Numbered from the stretch's first letter, positions 44,510 through 53,871 are shown. The stretch is 64,000 bases of DNA from Cupriavidus necator (GCF_013141915.1 NZ_SROX01000025.1:18152-82151); one strand, 5' to 3'. Numbers and translations: made by a program. The notes: a model not told the origin generated them from the sequence alone.

Positions 44510-45220
44510 ATGACAGCCATTCCCGACAGCCAGTGGATCCGCGTCGACACCGCCGCGGGCAGCTTCGATGCCTACCTGAGCCTGCCGCCGGCGGGCGTGC
44601 AGCCCGGCGCGCCGGGCATCGTGCTGCTGCAGGAAATCTTCGGCGTGAACGAGCATATCCGCGCCGTGGCCGACCAGTACGCCGCCGACGGCTACGCCGT
44701 GCTCGCGCCGGACGTATTCTGGCGCCAGGCCCCGCGCGTGCAACTCGGCTATGAGGGCGACGACATGGCGCGTGCCATGGCCTTGCGCAAGGCGGTGGAC
44801 GTGGCGGCCGCGCTCGACGATATCGCCGCCACGGTGCAGGTGCTGCGCCAGCATACCGGCGCCGGCAAGGTGGCCGCGGTGGGCTACTGCTTCGGCGGGC
44901 TGCTGTCGTACCTGAGCGCGTCGCGCGGACTGGTGGATGCGGCCGTGCCCTACTACGGCGGCGGCATCCAGAACCAGCTGCAGGAAGCGGCCAACATCCG
45001 CGTACCGGTGCAGTTCCACTACGGCGCGCTCGACACGCATATCCCGCCCGAGGCCGTGCAGTCCGTACGCGACGCGATGGCCGGCAAACCCGGCAGCGAG
45101 ATCTTCGTCTACCCGCAGGCCGACCACGGCTTCAACTGCTGGGCGCGCGGCTCCTATCACCAGCGCAGCGCCGCCCTGGCGCACGGGCGCGCGCTGATGT
45201 TCCTGTCGGCATCGCTGTAG
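44510..45220 (+). CDS. Dienelactone hydrolase family protein
   Basis: The 236-residue alpha/beta hydrolase has a cysteine nucleophile C127 in VGYCFGG, D175 (GALDTHI) and H206 (ADHGFNC), the DLH triad. LLQEIFGVNEHIRAVADQYAADGY near the start is the typical family opening. Classical DLH opens chlorocatechol-derived lactones, but many members have other or unknown substrates. No chlorocatechol genes are near, so a general carboxymethylenebutenolidase-like activity is the safest call. It is read in the same direction as the acyl-CoA synthetase 107 bases downstream. Confidence 0.92.
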   Translation: MTAIPDSQWIRVDTAAGSFDAYLSLPPAGVQPGAPGIVLLQEIFGVNEHIRAVADQYAADGYAVLAPDVFWRQAPRVQLGYEGDDMARAMALRKAVDVAAALDDIAATVQVLRQHTGAGKVAAVGYCFGGLLSYLSASRGLVDAAVPYYGGGIQNQLQEAANIRVPVQFHYGALDTHIPPEAVQSVRDAMAGKPGSEIFVYPQADHGFNCWARGSYHQRSAALAHGRALMFLSASL

Positions 45221-45326
45221 TCCGCACCCCGAGGGCTGCCGGCTTGCCATGGCCAGGCGGCAGCCCTTATCCTCGGCGCTTGGCTTCAAGACTTGCTGGA
45301 CCCCAACCATAACAATGGAGACCACC

Positions 45327-46883
45327 ATGCAGTCAGAGCAGCAGCGCGCCCTGCGCAACACCATCCCCGACGCCATGGCCCGCGCCGTGCGGCGCAGCCC
45401 GGGCAAGACCGCGATCCGTTTCGGCGAACGGTCCTGGACCTTCCGCCAGCTCGATGACGCCACGGCGCGCGTGGCCGGCGCGCTGGCGCAGTGGGGGCTG
45501 CGCCCGGGCGACCGGGTCGCCGCCTTCGGCAAGAATTCCGATGCCTACGTGCTGTTGTGGCTGGCCTGCCTGCGCAGCAGCCTGATCCATGTGCCTGTCA
45601 ATTTCTCGATGACGCGGGCCGAGGCCGAGTACATCGTCACGCAGTCGGGCGCCAGCGCGATCTTTACCGACCCGGCGCTGGCCGAGCGCGTCGATGGCCT
45701 GCCCTGCAAGGTCCGCGGCACGCTGCATGGCGGCGCTGCGCACGCCAATCCACGGGACATTCTGGCCGCGGCCGCGGACGGTCCGCCGGCACCGGTGTCC
45801 GATGCGCTCGCCGAGACCACGCCCGCGCAGATCCTGTACACCTCCGGCACCACCTCCGCGCCCAAGGGTGCCGTGCTGACGCATCGCGCGCTGCTGGCCG
45901 AATACGTCAGCACCATTGCCGCCTGCGATATTCGCGCGTCGGACTATTCGCTGGCCGCATTGCCGCTGTACCACTCCGCGCAGATGCATGTGTTCCTGAT
46001 GCCGCTGCTGCTGTGCGGCGGCACCACGCTGATCGCCGACAGCCCGGAAGCCGGCTATTGCCTGCGCACCATCCATGCCGAGCGCATCACCAGCTTCTTT
46101 GCGCCGCCGACGGTATGGATCGCGCTGCTGCGCCATGCGGAGTTCGACCCGGGCCGGCTGGGGTCGCTAACCAAGGCTTACTACGGCGCCTCGATCATGC
46201 CGGTGCCGGTGCTGCTGGAACTGCAGCAAAAACTGCCGGCGCTGCGCTTCTACAACTGCTACGGGCAAAGCGAGATCGGGCCGCTGGCCACGGTGCTGGG
46301 GCCCGACGAGCACGCCGCGCGGCCGGCATCGGCGGGACGGCCGGTATTGAACGTCGAGACCCGCATCGTCGATGAAACCCTGCAGGACATGCCGCCGGGC
46401 GAACTGGGCGAGATCGTGCACCGCTCGCCGCAGCTGCTGACGCATTACTGGGACAAGCCCGAGCAGACCGCCGAAGCCTTTGCCGGCGGCTGGTTCCATT
46501 CCGGCGACCTCGGCTATCTGGATGCCGAGGGCTACCTGTACGTGGTGGACCGGATCAAGGACGTGATCAACTCGGGCGGCGTGCTGGTATCGAGCCGCGA
46601 AGTGGAAGAGTGCCTGTACACCCATGCCGCGGTGGCCGAAGCGGCGGTCTTTGCGCTGCCGCACCCGAAGTGGGTCGAGGCGGTGACGGCCTGCGTGGTG
46701 CGCAAGCGCGGCCACGAGACCGCCACCGAGGACGAACTGATCGCGCATGCGCGCCAGGCGCTGGCGCCGTTCAAGGTGCCCAAGCGCATCGTGTTCGTCG
46801 CGGACCTGCCGCGCAATACGGCGGGCAAACTGCTCAAGCGGCAGCTGCGCGAAGATTACGCGCAGCTGTTCGGCGCGGACTGA
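45327..46883 (+). CDS. AMP-dependent acyl-CoA synthetase (long-chain or medium-chain fatty acid type)
   Basis: The 518-residue protein has the adenylation P-loop YTSGTTSAPKGAVLTH (about 171-186), a YGQSEIGP motif, GWFHSGDLGYLDAEGYLYVVDR and, near the C-terminus, the catalytic lysine in NTAGKLLKRQLR. It activates a carboxylate to acyl-AMP and then acyl-CoA. Family members are labelled fatty-acyl-CoA synthase or crotonobetaine-like ligase, and the substrate cannot be assigned. ATG 45327 follows GGAG; another ATG 12 bases upstream is less well placed. Confidence 0.9.
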   Translation: MQSEQQRALRNTIPDAMARAVRRSPGKTAIRFGERSWTFRQLDDATARVAGALAQWGLRPGDRVAAFGKNSDAYVLLWLACLRSSLIHVPVNFSMTRAEAEYIVTQSGASAIFTDPALAERVDGLPCKVRGTLHGGAAHANPRDILAAAADGPPAPVSDALAETTPAQILYTSGTTSAPKGAVLTHRALLAEYVSTIAACDIRASDYSLAALPLYHSAQMHVFLMPLLLCGGTTLIADSPEAGYCLRTIHAERITSFFAPPTVWIALLRHAEFDPGRLGSLTKAYYGASIMPVPVLLELQQKLPALRFYNCYGQSEIGPLATVLGPDEHAARPASAGRPVLNVETRIVDETLQDMPPGELGEIVHRSPQLLTHYWDKPEQTAEAFAGGWFHSGDLGYLDAEGYLYVVDRIKDVINSGGVLVSSREVEECLYTHAAVAEAAVFALPHPKWVEAVTACVVRKRGHETATEDELIAHARQALAPFKVPKRIVFVADLPRNTAGKLLKRQLREDYAQLFGAD

Positions 46884-46888
46884 CGCGC

Positions 46889-47590
46889 TCAGTACGGCAC
46901 GGCCACGCCGTTCTCGATCCGGACGCGGTCGCCGATGCGCATCTGGTAGGCGTTGGACTGGGTCAGCGTCAGGTAGGCGTTGTCGCTGGTGCGCACGCGC
47001 ACGCGATAGGCCGCGGCCGACGATCCGGTGCGCTTCTCGACCTCATTGCCGGCCACCGCGCCGGCCACGGCGCCACCGATGGTGGCCACGGTATTGCCTC
47101 GCCCGCCGCCGACCTGATGGCCCAGCAGCCCGCCGACGATACCGCCGACCACGGCACCGGCACCGCTGGTCGATGGCGGCTGGCCGGGCACCACTTCAAT
47201 CGCCTCGACCCAGCCATAGCGCACGCCGTAGCCTGGGTTGCCGTTGTTGTTGCCATAGCTGCCGTCCGGATAGGCCTGCTGCGGATACGGCTGCTGCGGA
47301 TAGGAAGACTGTGGATAGTCCGGCTGGGGATACCCTGGCTGCGGGTAATTCTGTTGCGGATAGCCCTGCTGCGGGTACTGCGGATATCCCTGCTGCGCGG
47401 GATAGCCGCTGATGGTGGTGCCGCTGCTGCCATAGCCGTTGTTGCCATAGCCGTTGTTGCCATACGCGCCACCGTAGCCCCCGCCATACCCCGCGCCATA
47501 GCCGTTATCGTAGCCATACGGCGTGGCACACCCGGCCAGCGCGCCGGCGCCAAGCACCGCAAGCACAACCGAACGAAAGGGGATGGACAT
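46889..47590 (-). CDS. Glycine-zipper outer-membrane lipoprotein with Tyr-rich repeats
   Basis: The 233-residue protein has a lipoprotein signal (GALAGCATP, Cys about 21). A Tyr/Gly/Asn-rich zone (about 25-55, GYG and NNGYG units) and a Tyr/Pro/Gln zone (about 62-105, eight units close to YPQQ or YPQP) follow. Then comes a glycine-zipper 2TM segment (GAVVGGIVGGLLGHQVGGG, GGAVAGAVAGNEVEKR) and a C-terminal RVRVRTSDNAYLTLTQ domain as in SlyB/Pcp-type 17-kDa antigens. The N-terminal low-complexity part makes it longer than usual SlyB proteins (about 155). It ends 6 bases from the convergent acyl-CoA synthetase gene. Confidence 0.87.
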   Translation of the reverse strand: MSIPFRSVVLAVLGAGALAGCATPYGYDNGYGAGYGGGYGGAYGNNGYGNNGYGSSGTTISGYPAQQGYPQYPQQGYPQQNYPQPGYPQPDYPQSSYPQQPYPQQAYPDGSYGNNNGNPGYGVRYGWVEAIEVVPGQPPSTSGAGAVVGGIVGGLLGHQVGGGRGNTVATIGGAVAGAVAGNEVEKRTGSSAAAYRVRVRTSDNAYLTLTQSNAYQMRIGDRVRIENGVAVPY

Positions 47591-47721
47591 GTCAGGACTC
47601 CTGCGCGCTGCGCGTGTTGGGGAATGCGCGCGAGTCTAGGGCCGCCGCGGTCCAGCGGGTGTCACCGGAGCTTGTGATTGGTAACCGCCTGTAACGGCTT
47701 GCGGCGCCAGCCTGCCAGGGC

Positions 47722-48180
47722 TCAGCCGCGCTCGGCGCCGTCGTCGTTGAACTGCGTGATGCGGGCCACGCGGAACGCGCCGCGCAGCGATTCGAGCTCG
47801 GTCCGGTGCAGCATGGCGAGCCGGTTCAGGTAGCGTTCGCCCTTGGCCAGCAGGTGGACCTGCACCACGCGGCGGTCCTCGGGATTGAGCCGTCGCTTGA
47901 CCAGCCCGGCGGCCTCGCAGCGATTGACCAGCGCCACCACGCCGTGTTGCTTCGCCTGCAGGCGCTCGGCCAGTTCCCCGATCGAGGCCCAGTCCTTGTC
48001 GGCACAGCCGCGGATATGCAGCAGCAGCAAGTATTGCTGCACTGTCAGCCCCTCCTCGCGCGCCGCGTCTTCGGAGAACCGCAGGAAGCGGCGCAGCTGG
48101 TAGCGGAAGTCGGATAGTGCCTCGAAGTCGGCCTTGCTGAGCGGGGCGGGATGCGACGACGAGGCGGACTTGCTGGGCAT
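47722..48180 (-). CDS. MarR-family transcriptional regulator
   Basis: The 152-residue protein has a MarR winged helix (LTVQQYLLLLHIRGCADKDWASIGELAERLQAKQHGVVALVNRCEAAGLVKRR region; recognition helix about 75-90) with the wing NPEDRRVVQVHLL. It is encoded on its own, divergent from the YggT gene by 212 bases. The ATG at 48180 is taken because family members are about 145-155 residues; the upstream open frame has no matching sequence. Ligand and targets are unknown. Confidence 0.9.
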   Translation of the reverse strand: MPSKSASSSHPAPLSKADFEALSDFRYQLRRFLRFSEDAAREEGLTVQQYLLLLHIRGCADKDWASIGELAERLQAKQHGVVALVNRCEAAGLVKRRLNPEDRRVVQVHLLAKGERYLNRLAMLHRTELESLRGAFRVARITQFNDDGAERG

Positions 48181-48392
48181 GGGCGGCAAAAAATGCGAAG
48201 GGAGGAAGAGGCGCGGAAACTCCGCACGCGCCCCCGTCGGGGCGCTCGCAATTATAGGGGCCGCACGGCACACCGCCAGTCGCGGCCGCGCGGGCGCCGC
48301 CAGCAGATCCCGGTTTGCGCCGTGCGCGCGCCCGGCTATGGCAGAATCTGTGCGGTTGCAGACACCTTCACCCGTCACCGGAAAACGCACCG

Positions 48393-48953
48393 ATGTTCTC
48401 GGAAATCGCTCTCTTCTTGCTGGATACCGTCTTTACCCTGTTCGGCATGGCGCTGCTGTTGCGCGTATGGATGCAGCTTACTCGGCTGCCCACGCGCAAC
48501 CCGGTCTCGCAGGGCGTGTTCCAGATCACAGACTGGCTGGTGCGGCCGCTGCGCCGCATCATCCCGGGTGTGGGCGGCATCGACTGGGCCACGATCCTGG
48601 CCGCATGGCTGACCGCGGTAGTGTTCCTCGCGCTGGTCGCGCTGATCAGCGGCATCGACCTGCCCGGCTTCCTGCCCGTGATGCTGCTGACCGCCGTGCT
48701 CTACGTGCTGAAGTGGTCCATCAGCCTGGTGATGTGGGTCACGCTGCTGATGGCGATCCTGTCCTGGGTCAATCCGCATTCACCCATCACCCCGGCGATC
48801 GACCACCTGACCGCGCCGGTGCTGCGCCCGATCCAGCGCGTGGTGCCGCGCCTGGGCGGCTTCGATATCTCGCCGCTGGTGCTGTTCGTGATTGCGCAGA
48901 TTCTGCTGATGGTCATCGCGCGGGTCGGTGCGGGGGTGTTCGGCCTGCATTGA
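48393..48953 (+). CDS. YggT family membrane protein
   Basis: The 186-residue protein has two YggT repeats, each a pair of hydrophobic helices ending in a conserved segment: LLRVWMQLTRLPTRNPVSQ with RPLRRIIPG, and AILSWVNPHSPITPAIDHLTAPVLRPIQRVVPRLGG. YggT proteins sit in the inner membrane and have been tied to cation balance and osmotic resistance. They usually lie next to proC, which is not here. ATG 48393 is 4 bases after a GGAA-type ribosome site region. Confidence 0.92.
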   Translation: MFSEIALFLLDTVFTLFGMALLLRVWMQLTRLPTRNPVSQGVFQITDWLVRPLRRIIPGVGGIDWATILAAWLTAVVFLALVALISGIDLPGFLPVMLLTAVLYVLKWSISLVMWVTLLMAILSWVNPHSPITPAIDHLTAPVLRPIQRVVPRLGGFDISPLVLFVIAQILLMVIARVGAGVFGLH

Positions 48954-49097
48954 AATGCGGGCACGATCCATCGCCACATTGTTCGCCGCCTTGGACAGTG
49001 TTTCGCGGAGCCGCGCTTTTTCCGGGCAGTGCGAAGTCCTACATTACAGGGCAACGCGGCGCTGACGCCACGCCCCTGCCAAGAAGGACTCCACACC

Positions 49098-49376
49098 ATG
49101 AAGACCATGATCCAGCGCCGCACCCTGGCGCTTTCCCTGCTGTGCGCCGCCGGCCTGTCGTTTGCCGCCGCGGCCCACGCCTCTGAACCGGTTTCCGATC
49201 TCGCGCGCCTGGACGGCAGCAGCGCCCATGCGGGCAAGGCCGATCCGTACCTGGACGGCGCCCGCCTTGGCCGCCCGGACCCCTACACCGACGGCGCCCG
49301 CGTGGGCAAGCCGGATGCGTTCACCGACGGTGCCAACGTCACCGACCGCCGCAACGCGTTCGCCGACGGCGCCTGA
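49098..49376 (+). CDS. Small secreted protein with DGA repeats
   Basis: The 92-residue protein has a signal peptide (about 1-28, cleaved after AHAS). The mature part is mostly four repeats of an 11-12-residue unit with a core xPYxDGA or xAFxDGA (DPYLDGA, DPYTDGA, DAFTDGA, NAFADGA), linked by RLGRP, RVGKP and similar. The even spacing of Asp residues would suit metal binding, but there is no known family that I recognise. AAGGA precedes the ATG. It stands alone between the YggT gene and a LysR gene. Confidence 0.75.
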   Translation: MKTMIQRRTLALSLLCAAGLSFAAAAHASEPVSDLARLDGSSAHAGKADPYLDGARLGRPDPYTDGARVGKPDAFTDGANVTDRRNAFADGA

Positions 49377-49426
49377 CCGGCTATTTCCCCTGCCACGGCC
49401 GCGGCCGTGGCGGCCCGCCGGCGACC

Positions 49427-50410
49427 TCAACCCGCCGGGTGGGCCTCTCCGGGCGCCAGCCCGCTTGCGGTGGCATCCAGCCCGGCATCCCGCGCCGTCT
49501 CCGCCTCGCCCTCCGTCAACTCCGACACCATCATCGATTCGATCGCTTCCATGAAGGCGCGCACCTTGCGCGGCTGCAAGCGCCGGTCCGGCAGCAGCGC
49601 GAACACGCGCAGCGGCGGCAGCGGATAGTCGGGCAGCACGCGCACCAGCCGCCCTTGCGCGATCTCGGCCTCGCAATAGATCACCGATAGCCGGGCGATG
49701 CCCAGCCCCGCCAGCGCGCCCTGCAGGCGCAACTCGGCGTTGTGGGTCTGCATGCGCGGGCGGATCGGCACCGATACGGTCTGGCCGTCGCGGGTGAATT
49801 CCCACACCGTGTCGCCGGGCGTGGTCAGCGTCGGCATGTTGGCCAGGTCTTCCGGGCGCAGTTGCGCCGGCAGGCTGGCCGCCAGCGCAGGCGCAGCGAA
49901 CAGCCCGCGTTCGACGTGGTAGATGCGGCGCGCCACCGTGCCCGAATCAGGCAGGTCGGCGTCGACGATGACGAAGGCCACGTCAAAGCCATCGCGGATC
50001 GGATCGACCAGGCCCTGCGTGATTTCCACCGCCACATCCAGCGCGGGGTGTGCCGCCAGCGTGCGGCAGATCACGCCGCCCAGCTGCTGCGCGCCGAATT
50101 CATAGGGCGTGGCGATACGCAGCACGCCCTGCACGCGCTCTTCGCGCGCCAGTGTTTCCTGGCGGATCTCGCGCAGCCGCGCGAACAGCGGCGCCACATC
50201 GCGATACACCGCCTTGCCCGCATCGGTAAGGCGCATGCGGCGCGTGGTGCGCTCCAGCAGCTTGGCGCCGATCGCGGTTTCCAGCCGCGCCACGGCGGCC
50301 GAGACGCGCGACTTGGGACAGTCGAGCTGCTCCGCGGCGGCCGTGAAGGTGCCTTGCTCGACCACGCAGCAGAACGCCTCCCAGTCATTCCATTGGATTG
50401 TTTCGTTCAC
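49427..50410 (-). CDS. LysR-family transcriptional regulator
   Basis: The 327-residue protein has a LysR helix-turn-helix (WEAFCCVVEQGTFTAAAEQLDCPKSRVSAAVARLE, about residues 8-42) and a CrgA-like effector domain (VLRIATPYEFGAQQLG). The starting GTG at 50410 (VNETIQWNDW) fits the family length; a second GTG at 50446 would add 12 residues. It is divergent from the MFS gene at 50472, so it probably controls that pump. A C-terminal extension of about 30 residues (ELTEGEAETARDAG and beyond) is longer than average. Confidence 0.9.
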   Translation of the reverse strand: MNETIQWNDWEAFCCVVEQGTFTAAAEQLDCPKSRVSAAVARLETAIGAKLLERTTRRMRLTDAGKAVYRDVAPLFARLREIRQETLAREERVQGVLRIATPYEFGAQQLGGVICRTLAAHPALDVAVEITQGLVDPIRDGFDVAFVIVDADLPDSGTVARRIYHVERGLFAAPALAASLPAQLRPEDLANMPTLTTPGDTVWEFTRDGQTVSVPIRPRMQTHNAELRLQGALAGLGIARLSVIYCEAEIAQGRLVRVLPDYPLPPLRVFALLPDRRLQPRKVRAFMEAIESMMVSELTEGEAETARDAGLDATASGLAPGEAHPAG

Positions 50411-50471
50411 CGGACAATGTTTCCCTGACAGCCTGTAGTTCTCCACGGTGGGCCTACATTATGCTTGAGCG

Positions 50472-52073
50472 ATGCAACAAACGCCTGTCCCAGCCGGAGC
50501 GGACGGCCTCGCCCCCGCAGTGCCGGCAACCCCCGCCCCCATTACCGCCACGCCCCCGCGCCCGCGCATGCAGATCGCCAGTCACCCCGAGATGGGTCAC
50601 TGGCGTCTTTCATTGTTCGGTTTGACGCTGGGGCTGGTGACCGGCATCGACTTTTCTTCCACGCTGATGATGGGCGTGGCCAGCCAGCATATCCAGGGCG
50701 GCGTCGGTGCCGCGCCGGAAGACTACCTGTACGCGATCTCGGCCTACGCCGCCACCGCGGTGCTGATGAACATGGTGCTGGACCAGCTCGCGCGCCGCAT
50801 CACGTACAAGCGCTTCACCATGGTGTCGCTGCTGGTGTTCATCGCGGGCTCGCTGATCTGCGCCGAGTTTGCCAGCCCAGCCGGGCTGATCACCGGCAAG
50901 GCGGTGCAGGGCTTGGGCGCGGGCGGCCTGTTCGCGGCCTCGCGCATCCTGGTCCAGTTGGTGTCGACGCCGGCCGAGCGCGGCCCGCTGATGCTGCGCT
51001 TTGGCGGCGGGGCGTTCTCGATGCTGGCGATCACGCCCTGGCTGACCAGCATCTTCCTGGACGATATCGGCTGGCGCGCGGTGTTCCTGTTCCAGGCCGG
51101 CATTGCGCTGCCGGTGCTGCTGTCGGTCGCGCTGACCTACCCCACGCGCGCGCCGCGCGATCCGCATCCGCCGGTATCGACGCTCGACTGGCCCGCCGCC
51201 ATCGCCGCCGCGCTGGGCGCGCTGGTGTTCCTGCATACGCTGCAGGAGATGCGCTACACGCGCTTCTTCAGCTCGCTGGAGATGCCGCTGGCCGCGCTGT
51301 GCGGCGTGGCGCTGTTTGCCTTCAGCGGCTGGCGGCTGTATCGCCATCCGGACCCATGGATCGACTTCTCGCGCCTGGCGGGCCGCCAGTACTTGTACGG
51401 CCTTGGCTTCTACACGCTGTACTACCTGCTGTCGTCGGCGTGGTCGTTCCTGCTGCCGACGCTGACGCAGACCGGGCTGGGGCTGACCTTCCGCACCACC
51501 TGCATGCTGCTGTCGACCAGCGGCACGGTGTCGGCCATTGGCGCCATCGTGATCACGCTGGGCATGGCGCTGGTGTTCCGCAAGCGGCGCGTGATCGCGA
51601 TCGGCTTTGTCGTCTATGCCTGCGCGGCGATGCTGCTGTCGCACCAGCTGATGCCGGGCGCACCGGATTACGCACTGGTGCCGGTGGTGCTGCTCGAAGG
51701 GCTGACGCCGGTGCTGCTGATGGTGCAGGTGGCGTCGATGACCTACCTGGAAGTGCCGGTCGAGGATTTCTCGCACGCTTACCAGTTCAAGAACGTGTGC
51801 AAGCAGATTGCCTCGGCGATGGGCACCGGGCTCGCCAGCGTGTTCATGCAGGACGGCCTGGCGCAGCACCGCACCCACCTGGTGGAGCACGTCACCCGCT
51901 TCAACCCCGCGCTGCAGATGCCCGACGTACTCTCCGCGGGCGGGCTGGCCAGGATCTCGCAGGAAGTCGACCGCCAGGCCACGCTGCTGGCCGGCATGGA
52001 CATGCTGCATGGCTTTGCCCTGCTGTGCGTGGTGGCGGCGGTGTTCGTGCTGGCGCAGCGCAGCTTCCGCTGA
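50472..52073 (+). CDS. MFS efflux transporter (DHA2-like)
   Basis: The 533-residue protein has a long Pro/Ala-rich cytoplasmic N-terminus (about 40 residues) and about 14 hydrophobic helices, with the MFS motif GKAVQGLGAGGLFAASRIL. Late in the sequence it has HAYQFKNVCKQIASAMGTGL, which corresponds to HGYRSKNLMRQIASSFASAL in the second pump at 58627, so the two belong to the same subfamily. It likely extrudes a drug or aromatic compound. The LysR gene is divergent with a 61-base gap. Confidence 0.88.
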   Translation: MQQTPVPAGADGLAPAVPATPAPITATPPRPRMQIASHPEMGHWRLSLFGLTLGLVTGIDFSSTLMMGVASQHIQGGVGAAPEDYLYAISAYAATAVLMNMVLDQLARRITYKRFTMVSLLVFIAGSLICAEFASPAGLITGKAVQGLGAGGLFAASRILVQLVSTPAERGPLMLRFGGGAFSMLAITPWLTSIFLDDIGWRAVFLFQAGIALPVLLSVALTYPTRAPRDPHPPVSTLDWPAAIAAALGALVFLHTLQEMRYTRFFSSLEMPLAALCGVALFAFSGWRLYRHPDPWIDFSRLAGRQYLYGLGFYTLYYLLSSAWSFLLPTLTQTGLGLTFRTTCMLLSTSGTVSAIGAIVITLGMALVFRKRRVIAIGFVVYACAAMLLSHQLMPGAPDYALVPVVLLEGLTPVLLMVQVASMTYLEVPVEDFSHAYQFKNVCKQIASAMGTGLASVFMQDGLAQHRTHLVEHVTRFNPALQMPDVLSAGGLARISQEVDRQATLLAGMDMLHGFALLCVVAAVFVLAQRSFR

Positions 52074-52193
52074 GGCCAGGGGCCATGGGTCGCGTCCTGG
52101 CCCGGTCCCGGCCCGGCACTGGCGCAATCCCGGCATTTCCTCTACCCTTTCGGCCTTTCCGTGCCAATCCGGCGAACCGCGCCGGCTACGCAG

Positions 52194-53033
52194 ATGGCCA
52201 GTTCCACCGATTCCCGCCAGACTCCGCCGCCAGCATCGCAGACCGCCGACAGCGCCGCCACGCCCGAAAAGCCGAGCGACAGCTATGTGCAGTCTTTTGC
52301 ACGCGGGCTGTCGGTGATCCGGGCCTTCAACGCGCAGCATCCGGCCCAGACCCTGACCGAGATCGCCCAGGCCAGCGGCCTGACCCGCGCCGGCGCGCGC
52401 CGCATCCTGCTGACGCTGGTGGGGCTGGGCTATGTGCAGGCCGACGGGCGCCTGTTCCGGCTTACGCCCAAGATCCTGGACCTGGGCTTCGCCTACCTGA
52501 CCTCGATGCCGTTCTGGAACCTGGCCGAGCCGATCATGGAGACGCTCTCGCAGCAGGTGCATGAAAGCTGCTCGATCTCGGTGCTGGACGGTACCGAGAT
52601 CGTCTACGTGCTGCGCGTGCCGGCGCGCAAGATCATGACCATCAACCTGTCGATCGGCAGCCGCCTGCCGGCGTATTGTTCTTCGATGGGACGGGTGCTG
52701 CTGGCCGGCCTGAGCGAGCCCGAGCTCGACCGCGTGCTGCGGGCCACCGAGCTGCGCGCGCGCACCGGGCGCACCGTGACCGACGTGGCGGCACTCAAGG
52801 GCATCGTCGCCGATATCCGCCAGCGCGGCTGGGCCCTGAACGACCAGGAGCTGGAGGAAGGGCTGGTGTCGCTGGCCGCGCCGATCCGCAACCGCGCCGG
52901 CCACACCATCGCCGCGATCAACATCAGTGGCCAGGCCAACCGCACCAGCGCGCAGGAGATGCTGGAGCGCTTCCTGCCGCCGCTGCTGGAGGCTTCCGAA
53001 AAGATTTCCGGGCTGGTCGGGCTGCGCACCTGA
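52194..53033 (+). CDS. IclR-family regulator of the PcaR/PcaU/PobR type
   Basis: The 279-residue protein has a disordered N-terminus (about 1-30), an IclR winged helix (SYVQSFARGLSVIRAFNA, then LTEIAQASGLTRAGARRILLTLVGLGYV) and an effector domain with HESCSISVLDGTEIVYV and GSRLPAYCSSMGRVLLAGL. These segments correspond closely, from memory, to P. putida PcaR (beta-ketoadipate-responsive activator of pcaIJF). The pcaIJF operon at 14-17 kb has a PcaR-type site (16975-16989), so this protein is the likely regulator. ATG 52194 is chosen; a GTG 33 bases upstream is possible. Confidence 0.88.
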   Translation: MASSTDSRQTPPPASQTADSAATPEKPSDSYVQSFARGLSVIRAFNAQHPAQTLTEIAQASGLTRAGARRILLTLVGLGYVQADGRLFRLTPKILDLGFAYLTSMPFWNLAEPIMETLSQQVHESCSISVLDGTEIVYVLRVPARKIMTINLSIGSRLPAYCSSMGRVLLAGLSEPELDRVLRATELRARTGRTVTDVAALKGIVADIRQRGWALNDQELEEGLVSLAAPIRNRAGHTIAAINISGQANRTSAQEMLERFLPPLLEASEKISGLVGLRT

Positions 53034-53049
53034 GCGCAGCCGCGCCGGA

Positions 53050-53871
53050 TCAGACCGCGGCGGGCAACTCCACGCTGCCGAACTCGGCCGAGCGGGTGCC
53101 GTCCAGCGGCCGGTTGCTGGCGCCGAAATACGCAAACGCCACCGACAGCTTGACCGCGTTGGACGCATTGCGGCCGGCGGCATGGAACAGCCGGCTGTCG
53201 AAGCACAGCACGTCGCCGCGGTGCAGCGCCAGCGGCTGCGCGGCGTCCAGCAGCGGCTGGCTGGCCGGGTGCGCTTCGATCAGGAATTCGGCCGGGTCCA
53301 GCTGGCCCGGCTCCAGCTTCGCCTGGTGCGAACCCGGGATAACGCGCAGTACGCCATTGCGCTCGTCCTCGTCGCCCAGCGCCAGCCACACCGTCACCAG
53401 TTCCGGCCGCGCGAACGACCAGTAGCGCGTATCGCGGTGCCAGCCGGTCTGGCTGCCGTAGTGCGGATGCTTGGTCATCACGCAGTTGTGATGCGCCAGC
53501 GTGATGCGCGCAGGCTCGCCCAGCAAGGCCTGCACCACGGCCACCAGCTTGGGGTCGCTGGCCCAGCGGCGGAACACCGCATCGCGCCCGTAGGCCTGGC
53601 GCAGGCGCCTGACCGTGCCGCCGCCGGCGGCATCGCGCGTGGCCGGGGCACCCGGATAGCCGAGGTCGGCCTCGAATTCCACCGGCGGCACCGCCGCGGC
53701 GAGGTGCTGGCGCGTCACCGCCTCCAGCGCCGCGCACGCCGGCTCGTCGGCAAAGCCGCGCAGGACCACGAAACCGTTGGCATGGAAGGCCTGCACCAGG
53801 CGCGGCAGCGCGCCGGCATCGGCGGACAGGGTGGAAGCAGGCAGGTCGGCGCAGGGATCCAGCGAGGTCAT
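53050..53871 (-). CDS. Phytanoyl-CoA dioxygenase-like Fe(II)/2-oxoglutarate oxygenase
   Basis: The 273-residue protein has the facial triad H145-x-D147 (GWHRDTRYW) and H230 (LFHAAGRN), with R234 as the probable 2-oxoglutarate carboxylate anchor, all as in the PhyH family. The N-terminus GFVVLRGF is also typical. The substrate is unknown; PhyH-like enzymes hydroxylate acyl-CoAs, amino acids or small metabolites. ATG 53871 is preferred to the TTG at 53889. It is convergent with the IclR gene and divergent from the MoxR operon. Confidence 0.88.
   Translation of the reverse strand: MTSLDPCADLPASTLSADAGALPRLVQAFHANGFVVLRGFADEPACAALEAVTRQHLAAAVPPVEFEADLGYPGAPATRDAAGGGTVRRLRQAYGRDAVFRRWASDPKLVAVVQALLGEPARITLAHHNCVMTKHPHYGSQTGWHRDTRYWSFARPELVTVWLALGDEDERNGVLRVIPGSHQAKLEPGQLDPAEFLIEAHPASQPLLDAAQPLALHRGDVLCFDSRLFHAAGRNASNAVKLSVAFAYFGASNRPLDGTRSAEFGSVELPAAV

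Noticed and set aside
50610..53183. 857-codon open frame on the minus strand over the MFS and IclR genes
   Set aside because: It is a shadow of GC-rich coding sequence on the opposite strand; the translation is rich in Arg, His, Gln and Ala with no domain, while both plus-strand genes are clearly real.
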